Assembly (NCBI GenBank): GCA_965153355.1
Contig: OZ231128.1
Location: forward strand, 18,166,001-18,230,000
Direction of reading: 5' to 3'
Source: Flaccisagitta enflata
Lineage: Eukaryota > Chaetognatha > Sagittoidea > Aphragmophora
DNA length: 64,000 nt
This document shows positions 29,301 through 39,300 of the stretch, piece by piece; the first letter of the stretch is position 1, and each line of letters begins with the position of its first letter. The position numbers and the translations under genes are program-made. The notes below the pieces were generated by a model. It was not told the origin of the DNA. It searched no databases and was given only the letters and a program-made list of their open reading frames with translations.

Positions 29301-29630
29301 AGAGTGGGCTCAATTTGGGCATTGGAATGAAACGTTATATCCGAGCACTTTTCATGTCCCATTTGCATACAAAAAGCTTAAACTCATTGGAAAATCGATT
29401 TGAACTTGATGTAGACATGGCACTCCGTCATCAATACTATAGTTGTATATAGAACTACTATGGGGGAAATTTCTCTCATAACTCTAGCAATCGACTCTAT
29501 ACAACTACAGCATTGATGGCAGAGAGTCCAAATCGATTATCTAAGGAGATAGGGCTCTTACCACGCAAAAGGAACAAGAAAAGTGCTTGGAAATAATCTT
29601 TCATTTTAATGCCCAAATTGTGCCCATTCT
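29301..29630. mobile_element. 330-bp TIR element with 10-bp target duplication
   Basis: AGAGTGGGCTCAATTTGGGC at the left, GCCCAAATTGTGCCCATTCT at the right. The 10-bp repeat GGTGGTCATT flanks it exactly (29291-29300 and 29631-29640). A 9-11 bp duplication is typical of Mutator-like elements; inference only. No transposase. Confidence 0.8.
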
Positions 29631-29640
29631 GGTGGTCATT

Positions 29641-30198
29641 CACACCCCGAGTGCAAAGATCACGTTCTTTTGAAAAATGGCTTATGTGATGATGGCATGT
29701 GATGGTATTGCAGAGTGTGTTGCTTCATCGATTTGTTATTCCTAAGGACCTTGAGGTTCATGGAAAGGGGGGGGGTACTATTGCGGTAAAGGAAGTTTTT
29801 GTTCATAACAACTTAAGAATCGCTAGTCTGTCACTAGAAATATTGAAATAGGATTTTACAAATCGATGGAGCCTTCAATGGCAATGTTCCTTTAAAAAAA
29901 AAAATCACGAATAAAAATTCTAATTTTGTCCAGTACCAATTTTGTACATTGACTCTCGTTGCGCATTTTGACAAACAATATGTTCGAATGACTGACTAGC
30001 GACATACTTCTTGTCCTAAGTGATTGCGTTTATCTCAGTCCTACTCAATGAGGTTTAGAGTAAGTGTCAAAAACATTTTCTCTGTAAATGTCCTTCTTTG
30101 AGCTTGCTTCTGCTCAGCCATGATCTTACCTAAATATTTAGAAGAAGCCAGTTAGAGAGCGATGAATCATGTAGGTGTGAGGCATAGAGAAGGTCATA
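29641..30198. other. Spacer, nothing recognised
   Basis: AT-rich unique-looking sequence with a poly-G run at 29765; no gene. Confidence 0.4.
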
Positions 30199-30374
30199 CA
30201 GTTGAACCCCGCTCCAACGGACCCGCCACCAACAGAATTCCACCTAAAATAGATACTAATTCATGGTCCTTTCAAATAAATTTCTTTTATTTCCTTTGTT
30301 GGTAATAACAGAAGTCCACCTATAATAGAAATAAATTATTGGTCTCCTGAAAACCGTTAGAGCGGGTTCAACTG
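30199..30374. mobile_element. Pogo/Tc1-like MITE, second intact copy
   Basis: Same ends as the copy at 28812 (CAGTTGAACCCCGCTCCAAC...GAGCGGGTTCAACTG) with TA at 30197-30198 and 30375-30376. Close in length to the 28812 copy. Confidence 0.85.
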
Positions 30375-31570
30375 TATTTTAAAAAGTGATTGCAGTATGT
30401 ATTTTTGTTTTACCATTCATGTACAAGGAGAGCCCGGAATGTGGACCTTTTTGTAAATGGTTCTGCAGTTAAAACTAGCTTGAAAATAGTATTAACGAAA
30501 CCATGTTTTGATTTTGTCGATGAGTGGCTAAGTTACTTAATATGTGTGATGAAAGGTTTTACAGGACATTCTTTCTGTTGCGACGCTGACCTAAGAGAGC
30601 AAGTCTGATTAATATTCTGGCGCCGGGTGGGCGCCGGAGAGGTTTCTTTTCGTGCGCGGGTGTGGGATGATTCCTGATCAATTATTCATGAACTCATGGG
30701 ATTTGAATTCAAACAAGACACGCTTTTGAATGCTTTCGCCTGTCAGCGGTCGGATATGGGCTGAATCAGAACTGCGAGATAGTTATAAATTGGCTACAAG
30801 TTTCTGATCAAAGTCTAGGGTTTTGAGAACTATTTTTGGAAGAGAAAAAGTTGCTCTTTTGTTCCCGATCTGCTATATTTCTTAAGTTTAAAAGAGGTGC
30901 ATTTATAAAAATCTCCTGACAAATGAACAAGTAACCATGAACGGCAAAAGGAGTCCTTAAAGGATGAAAGATAAAGTATATCCATCTATAGTCATTGTCA
31001 AACCACACTATTATCTCAAGTGCTTTCTCCTAAGTTGTTGTAAAAAAGGGCCGAATAAACGGCCATTCCAGTCGCTTATGGATGGGCAGGGACTATGTTT
31101 CAGGTCATTGGAGCGAGGAGGCCAATAACAGCTAAAACGCCAACAAAGTAAATGTGACCGACGGACAAAGCGAGGGGGAATCGCGGACACAACAGCAAAT
31201 TTAAAGATGAAATTGACCCCCCCTAATAGTGTAGCACCCCCCTATCGTCAGAATCATCATTATCATGAACCATTCTTTTCAAGTGCGTTGGTCGGTCTGT
31301 CTGTCTGTCTGTCGTGTAACGCAAACGTTAGAAATGTGCAAAACTGCTGATTCTGACGTATTTCTTCATTCATATCACCTCTCATGCCATACCACATTCA
31401 ATTTCATTCATTCGTTCGTTCATTGATTCATTCCTTCGTTTATTCATTCATTTGTTCGATCATTCATTAAAAACATTGATTCACAAATTCTTAATCAAGC
31501 GAGGCGCACTTATTGGCCATAACTTGGCCTTATTAGTCGTGTGCTCACTATTCTAAGCCGTTGTTAACCG
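30375..31570. other. Spacer with simple repeats
   Basis: Unique-looking DNA. A GGCGCCGGGTGGGCGCC cluster lies at 30620. A GTCTGTCTGTCTGTC run (31290-31316) and TTCATTCATTCG repeats (31395-31470) follow. No gene supported. Confidence 0.45.
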
Positions 31571-31599
31571 ACGGTCAGTAGGGCGGCTAATTGGAGGGT

Positions 31600-32405
31600 C
31601 TAATGTGGTCAAATTTTAGAACGCCTCAGCCAACTATCCATACACTCTTAAGTTGTAATTAAAAAGGAATTGAGGCAAGCAGAGATTGGTATCTGGAGAG
31701 AAAACCCACAAGGCAACACTTCAGAGTTTCAATGGGCGTAAAATTGCTTTCATATACAGGGGTAGGAAAGCTAAAAAATTTTTAACATTTTTTAACTTTT
31801 TTTAACTTTTTACACCTTTTAAAGAGAAGTTAAAAAGTTAAAAAAAGTTAAAAAAAGTTAAAAAGTTAAAAAAGGTTAAAAAGAGTTACAAAAAGTTAAA
31901 AAATGTTAAAAAGTTAAAAAATTAAAAAGTTAAAAAATTTTGATAGTGTTAGGTTTTCAATAAAAAAATTGTAGTCATTGTAAATTTTTTAATATTTTTT
32001 AACTTTTTTTAACATCTTTTAACTTTTTAACATTTTTTAACTTTTTAACATTTTTTAACTTTTTATTTTTTAACTTTTTAACATTTTTTAACTTTTTAAC
32101 ATTTTTTAACTTTTTTTAACATTTTTTAACATTTTTTAACTTTTTAACTTTTTTTAACATTTTTTAACTTTTTACAACTTTTAAAGAAAAGGTTAAAAAG
32201 TTAAAAAGTTAAAAAAAGTTAAAAAATTTTTAGCTTTCCTACCCCTGCATATACTTAACCATTGTGTTGCCGTGCGGGTTTCTTGATCAAATACCAACCT
32301 CTGCTTGTCTGGTTTACTGCCCAAATGCTGCATAGCATTTGTGGTTAGATGGCGGAGGAATTTTTGATTTTGAGCCAAATTCACCCTTCAGGTAACCGCC
32401 CTAAC
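31600..32405. mobile_element. Outer foldback interrupted by a hAT-like element
   Basis: GCAAGCAGAGATTGGTATCT and CCCACAAGGCAACA on the left match in inverse AACCTCTGCTTG and TGTGTTGCCGTGCGGG on the right, with eroded pairing outward to about 31600 and 32405. The centre is occupied by the element 31757-32248. Confidence 0.65.
31757..32248. mobile_element. GTTAAAAA-rich palindromic element, hAT-like ends
   Basis: Ends CAGGGGTAGGAAAGCTAAAA and its inverse CTTTCCTACCCCTG. Flanked by CATATA on both sides. The interior is TTTTTTAAC and GTTAAAAA short repeats in opposing orientation, giving one long imperfect hairpin. Confidence 0.75.
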
Positions 32406-32551
32406 GGTCAGTTGGTCGGTTGGTCTGTGACTTAGCTTTTTTGGTGTTTGCGGGTGTTTTTTGCACAACTCTTCCTGCCCAAATGCTTAGCCTTTTTCAT
32501 CAAAGCCAATCTGCACGCGACTTTGGTAGCCGTGTATCCCGCCTTGTTTGG
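32406..32551 (-). mobile_element. HP3 5' half, GTCGCG subfamily
   Basis: Reverse complement reads CCAAACAAGGCGGGATACAC, GGCTACCAAAGTCGCGTGCA and the GACCAACCGACC core. The 3' hairpin is lost. Confidence 0.6.
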
Positions 32552-32689
32552 TTGCTCAGTAGCTTGTGATTAGGGTACTAATGAGGCAGTGGGTCTTTAT
32601 CTTCCATTTGATAAGACGCTGAGTTTGTAGATCCTTTTTCCATCGCCATGCTGGCGCCTCTTTTAAAACTACTGAGCGTCTGACGTAGA

Positions 32690-32815
32690 GGCGTCTCCAT
32701 GCCGCCTGACGCCCGAAAAACCGCTTGAAAAGCGGTCCATTGAATCAGCCGGCGCCAGAATGACGCCGTAATCGCGCCAGAATGACGCCTGACGCGCGTG
32801 TAGTCTGGCGCCACA
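32690..32815. other. CpG-rich patch upstream of noggin
   Basis: Repeated GGCGCCAGAATGACGCC-type words and CTGACGCGCGTG, about 0.5 kb upstream of the noggin promoter. Could be regulatory or an eroded element. Confidence 0.35.
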
Positions 32816-33044
32816 TATTTACATACTTCCTCACTACTGGAAAAACGATTTAGTACACTGGATTGAGACAAGAGAATAGTCAAAGAGTTAACCTTCACTA
32901 GTATAAAGTGCACCCGCTAATTAGGCATCTCTGTGATGATATCATAAGTCCCAACTCTTTGGCCATAGGATAAGCTCGTTTATAGCGAACCTGCCCTTTT
33001 TAAAGTTCCTTGTCGATGTTAGATCCAGCAGGCTGGGTCTCGAA

Positions 33045-33198
33045 ACAAAGAGGCATCCCGCCAATAAGGCATAAAGTTATTTGGGCCTTTGAGATGCCTG
33101 CTAGTGAAGCTTTGCAGTGTGACAAAGAGGCATCCCGCTAAAAAGGCATATAGTCATTTGGTCCTTTGAGATGCCTGCTATTGAAGCTTGACAGTGTG
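33045..33198. promoter_or_regulatory. 77-bp direct duplication upstream of the noggin promoter
   Basis: Two adjacent copies (33045-33121, 33122-33198) carry ACAAAGAGGCATCCCG, a CATTTGG/TATTTGGG word, CCTTTGAGATGCCTGCTA and GAAGCTT. Each has inverted AGGCATC/GATGCCT words. They end 75 bases before the TATA box. Confidence 0.7.
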
Positions 33199-33272
33199 AT
33201 AAAGCCTTTCAAAGTGCTTTTGCCGAGTTTGGCGCATTTATTTATTCCTGACAGTAGTGGGCTTATTTCCAG

Positions 33273-33308
33273 TATATATAAATAGAGCTCATGCTCGCGA
33301 ACTCAGTC
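33273..33308 (+). promoter_or_regulatory. Noggin core promoter: TATA box and initiator
   Basis: TATATATAAATAG at 33273-33285 and TCAGTC at 33303-33308. With A33305 as +1 the TATA box sits about 28-32 bases upstream, the standard spacing. The 5' UTR would be 74 bases before the ATG at 33379. Confidence 0.7.
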
Positions 33309-33378
33309 GATTTTGCGGCATTGACGAACCATTTATTTTGGATCTCTTTGATTTGATTTTTATTGGTGAATTTGCAAA

Positions 33379-36300
33379 ATGTTTTTGCTTTGGTTCTTAT
33401 TTTTGGGCACACCTGTGCAGACGACCGCTGCTCCTCTCCTTGGTAATTCCCGAATTATTTGACTCCGGGGTGTTTAGAATTGTAAGGCTTTTGTCTGCGC
33501 CCCCCCCCCCCCATCCGCCTTTGATATTCATCCCCGCATTACAAAATCAATGATTTTCTTCCCCACAAAGCAATAAAACGAAATTTTTGGTTGGAATTGT
33601 GTTGTTGTATTAATGAAATATTTACTTTCGGAACTGCCATAAGTTATAAATGATCAAAAAATTTTATTTTTCTTCTTTTCAAGCCTTTGATTTTTCCCCA
33701 TTTTTTGAGTAAAGACAAAGTTTATAAGGACATGAGGCTGAAATTTTGCAAAAATTTTTTGGCATTTTAAGGACAAAGCCCAGCTTCACATTCTGGAGAA
33801 AAAAATTTTGATTCAGGATTGTTTTTAAATAGATCCTTTGCAAAAATTTTCATATAGATCTATAGAAAATAAGAAAACATTGTCGTTTTACAATATTCAA
33901 TCTGGTTTCGAATAAAATCAATTAATACAAATCAATTAGAACTATTTACTCAAAGAGTGTACTAGTTATATCACCGCATGTTTAACAAAGATAAAAAAAT
34001 TGTGAGAAAAAATATTAAGGACATGCTAACATTATTTCCGCCTAAAATATGGAAGTCCCAGTCTCAGAAAAACTTTACAATATTATGAACGGAAGGGTGG
34101 ATCCAACCCCCTTCCACATCCCTCCCACATGCAAATGTACACGAAAACAGGTCGCCCAAGGGCAATATGTGGTCAGCGATACCTGTTGCCCTGCTTTGCA
34201 TGATTGTAAATTGGAATGAGAGGAAGCAGGGCAGCGGCCCCGAAGGGGACAAAGTCCTGTAGAATACAGGGGGACTTAAGTTCGTCCGTCCGTCCGTCAG
34301 TCCCCCCAGGCCCTCTCAGGCCTGTAATCTGCCCTTTCAGGCCTTAAATCTACCCTCTCAGGCCTGGAATTTGCCCTCTCAGGCCTGGAATTTTTAAGGG
34401 CAGATCTAAGGCCTGAGAGGACAGGTTTCATACCTGAGAGGGCAGATTTCAGGCCTGCGAGGGCAGATTACAGGCCTGAGAGGGCCTGGGGGGGACTAAC
34501 GAACAAACAAACAAACGGATGAACAAAAGTCTCCCTGTGTTCTACAGGACTTCGTCCCCTTCGGGGCCGCTGCCCAAAAAGCAAAAATGTAGGTTTTATA
34601 ACTTTTCAATTCAATCATCACGGACGGACGGATGGATGGATGGACAAAGCCTCTCACAGCCGCCCAGAGTGTGAGACGCTAGTAGACCTATATTGATCGG
34701 CACCAACTTGGATGGTTTCAGGACCCTGATGATGCATATAAAATATATCTAAGAAAAATGAAACTCGTTTTGTGGCGCTTTTTATGATATTTAAAAAAAT
34801 AGTACTATTTTACTACATTTTTTATTATAACTCTATGTGATTGAGTTTTTCACTAGTTATGTGTACTGATCTGATCTCAAATAATAGTTACCGGTTTATT
34901 TGATATGTCACACCATATACTTTTGAAAAAAAAAAAAGTGCTGTGTTGGTCGGTCAGTAGGTTGGTCGGTCCGTCCGTAACATTTTTAAAATTATGACTT
35001 TTTAAGGTTTTTTAAGGTAATTCAAGGTACTCTAGGGTATTTCAGGGTACATTAGGGTACCTTAGGAAAATGTTTTTCTAGGTACTTAGGGTACTTTCAG
35101 ATATTTTCGGGTACTTCTAGGTATTTTTGGGTATTTCTGGGTGTTTTTGGGTATTGTATTGTACCAATATTGTATCGATATTGTATCGATATTGAATCGA
35201 CATTGTATCAATACATGTCGCGTGGCCTTGAGAGGGAGGAACTCTTTTGTTTGTCATTTCCAGACGCACACGACTGTTGCTCTCTTGGGCTTGTTTCAAT
35301 TTAATATAGTTTCATAAAATAATATGATCAATAAATGAATTTTTATTTCTTTTATAAAAGTATATAGTATGACACGTCAAACAAACCGGAAACTTTTATT
35401 TGAGTTCAAATCTGCACTCAAATTTATAGAAAAAACTAATCACAAAGAAGTAAGGTAAAAAATGTGGTAAAATAGTTTTCTTTTGAAAAATCTTTGAAAG
35501 CGCCCCTAAGAAGATTTCATTTTTCTCAGATATGTGTTCCATGCACCATCAGAGTTTTTAAAACCACTAAAGTGGGTGCGGATCATTTCAGGTCACCTAG
35601 TGTCATGCTCTGGGGGGCTGTGCTCTGAGAGTTGCATGTCCGCAAATAAAAAGTGTAGTCGCAGATGGGTGGGCAGTGGTGGATAGCCCCAACATGAGGC
35701 TTTGTGTCAGAGGGATGGACCGACCAATGCACCAAAAGGATGGACCAAAAGCCACAGTCGCGTTGTGACTAGAAACAGTATGAACATGAACTTCACATGT
35801 GGTTATAGTTTGCTTCTGTTTATTTTTCAGGTGATGGTTCAACTTCCGGATTGAGTCAACCTCAAGCTCCATCTGAGCTGGTTGCAGGAGTTGAGAAGTA
35901 AGTTTTCCATGATTGTTAGGATAAAAAAAATGGTTGTTGGGAATACTAGGGTGTTGCTCTGGTCGATTTGTTGACTATCCTATTAATTTATTGACTTCTT
36001 TCTGCCATCACAGAGAAATAGATGCCATCGAAGCAGAGGTCACATCAACCCCACCTGCTGGTGATACCGCCCTTCTTCAGGCTGAAAAGATAACTACTCT
36101 TCCTAAGAGAGCTTCGGTGATGTCACGTCCCATAGCTTCAGATGATTATCCTATCTTGCCGCTTTTGGAGCCAATAAATCAGCTTTTGGATCCACCCAAG
36201 GCCATGCTTGATGACACTTTGAGCCTCTTGAAAATTCTCGGCATGCAGAACTACGATGCAAGATTCATGGCCATTTCTAGGCCAGATAAAACGGGTGTGT

Positions 36301-39300
36301 TATTCTGCCTTGGGGTGATGATTGACAATATAAACAACTACAATTGCAGCATTTTAAATGCGCATTTTATTTTAACCTCTACAATTAGAGCTTGACCAGC
36401 CTAAGATGGACAGACCAAATCCTCTTGTAAAGTTGTGTGTTTGTGAAAATGAAGTAATAAATTTTTGAATTTGTTTAGCTAAGAACTTGGACATGGAGAT
36501 AGTGTTGATTGCAGAGGTGTAAATAATTGAGTCACCTTTGCTTGTTCATGAATATGTTCTCTATAACGTTTGATTTTGAAAATTTTGTAAGTCTCAGTGA
36601 TGATGTTCTTAGTTCAGGTCTTTGATGCTTAATCATTTTATCCATTTTATCAGGCCATCCCAACGAAGTCAAAGACAGAGCTCCTTATCACCAATCACCT
36701 GCAGCTGAAGGCGATATTATTGATATTCAAAAATTACCATTTGCATTTCGTCAACAAGGTATTGATTGTCACTACATCAAAGATCAGAGAATGATGTTCA
36801 CTACATCAAAGATCAGAGAATGATTGTCACAAGATCAGGGAGTGATTGTCACGTCAGAGATCAGTGAACAACTGATGTTGACTCTGAACAAAGCTGAGGA
36901 ATAAGGCTACTCATGAATGTAGTGAGTGGATGGGGAGACGCCCGGGGCAGTGATGAAATAGACACAATTGAGATTCAAGAAGTTATACCCCTATTAATGT
37001 GGCATGCCCCCTACGGAGTTAATCGCTGAATTGAAAATTTAGAAAAAAGAATAAAAATAAGCACCTGTTTCAGGCGGAATTTTGGTAAATATGTATTGGT
37101 TGCAGTGGGGGTTTAACTGTAATAGGAAGCAGGGGTGTATATAGTGATTTTCCTTGTCTCAATGGGAACTAATATCCTTTCTCTTGTTATTATGTCCAGT
37201 GAATGAGTATCTGCATACTACAAATAAAGACAAGTCAGTGACAAGAATAGGTCGTAAGCTGAAGAAGAAGGTGCAGAGTTTTCTCTGGAGCATGAGTCAC
37301 TGTCCTGTGGAATACATCTGGAAAGATCTTGGACCACGGTTTTGGCCCAGATATGTCAGGGAAGGGGCTTGCCTGCCACCAGACAAAACTCTCATACAAT
37401 CTGGTACGTCTATATTATATAAAAATGTCAGATGAAAGTATTTGCCTAAAAAAAACTTTGCATGTGGAATGGTCATGTCATCTTATGTTGCAAAACCTGA
37501 GGATGCGTAAGCTTTAAAGGAATGTTATATCATAACCTTAAATACATGCATCAATTAAGCTTCCTGTGACAATTCAGTACCTGACTGAGTTACACACCTA
37601 ACTGCAGTGGAGCACCACTAGAGTGCACCCGCTATTATGGGAAAAAATGAATGATTCTCTGCACGATTTAGATTTCCTTTCCAAATCCTCCGCCAGAGCG
37701 AATTTAATTTGAATAGCTTTGGGCTGTAATACATAAAACCCACCCAACCCTTAGCCCTAAAGCTAACCCTGTCCCTGACCGAAACCCTAAAACTATCTCC
37801 AACCCTAACCCTAAACCCACCCCTAACCCTAATTTAAAAAAACGTTTAAAAAGTCTTAAAAACAAAAGATCACAGAAGATTGTACAATTGTACCCTATTA
37901 TGGCATGCCCACCCGCATGGACTTTGGTAGCTGTGTATATGGACTTGTTCATTAGAAATACTGCATCCTTTTTCTCAGAACAGATACGCTTTACTTCATC
38001 TCAATAAATATTACAAAAATAGAAAAAGATAGTAAAGTGACCTACTCTACCCCACTTTACCCTACATGATGGAGAAAAAAGGCTGGAAACGCAGCCATCC
38101 CAGTTGTTTGTGGGTGGATGGGCTGTAATTGAGGTCACCAGACCATTTAGGCAGGAGCATGCAACAAAAAAATGCAATTAAGAAAAGATTAGACAAAAAC
38201 TCAGGAATCAGTGACTCATTGACCTCTACCCATAGTTTGTACTCCTTAATGGTTGATAGGCTGATCGCTTATTACAAACTTTACGTCTTGCAGAACCGTC
38301 CTGCTCCTTCCCACCGGGAATGCGCTGTCAAGTGAAGGAAAGGGATTTTGTCACATTGCTTCGCTATTACTGTGGTGGTAACTCCAAGTGAGTAAAAGAT
38401 GTTTCTTTATTCTTAAAAGTGACTTTGTATCTTAAAATCTAAACATAAGTATTGTACTTAGTTATACTAGAAGCTAGAATTGTAGTTCTTTTCTGTATCC
38501 CTTGTCACTATGGGGGTCAGTTTTAAGCAAAGATTTTGATATTGATCAGAAATTTATTTCTAAGGCAAAATAGGTTACAAAATGAGAGATCCCTGTAATT
38601 GTAACTACTCTATTGTGACTTTTTTAGCCTGACACAAAATATGCTTAAAGAGGTAAGGTATATAAGCATGAATGGAGAATACCAAAGCAAATGATTTAGG
38701 ACTAAAGGGTCAGCAAAACTAAAAGAAGAATTTAAGCTTTATTGCATGCATCTTTTTAAGAAGTGTTTCATTAGAATGAGATTTACCTGAAAAATCTTTT
38801 TCTGATCATTTAAATCTTTGTGAATTTTGCTGTTGAATGCTAAGAAGGTACCTTTTCATATCTACTTATGAAAGTTTTTAAAATTATTATTATCACAATG
38901 TTTTTAAGAAAAGTAAGAGCTAATTATGGAATTTTTTGCACACCCTGTTATATAGACATGACCACTTCCCTTAAGAAAAAAAGTATTACAGTCCTGCTCG
39001 GATAAATTGCATCTAGAATTTCATTTGATCATTTAATGATATATTATAGGTGAAACTATAAACTAAATAATTTTTGACAATTAGCATCAATATCTAATCA
39101 AACCGTTGTTATTATCATTGCTGAGTAATTTCTGCACAGCATTGAGGTTAAATATTGACAGAGCTATGAATTTGCATGCTAATCTTAAATACAGTATGTC
39201 ACAAACTCCTCTTGCTCAAACCAGCTTTCAAAATGCAAGATCATGCACCCTCATTCACAGAGATGCCTATTTTGATGAGTGGCAGAATGGAGGTGACTTT

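Noticed and set aside
33257-33553. 98-codon open frame over noggin exon 1
   Set aside because: The alternative frame from ATG 33379 gives a signal peptide that splices in phase to the noggin exons; the longer frame is a shadow.
37745-37832. Chromosome end suggested by CCCTAA words
   Set aside because: The tract is short, degenerate and inside a noggin intron, so it is interstitial.
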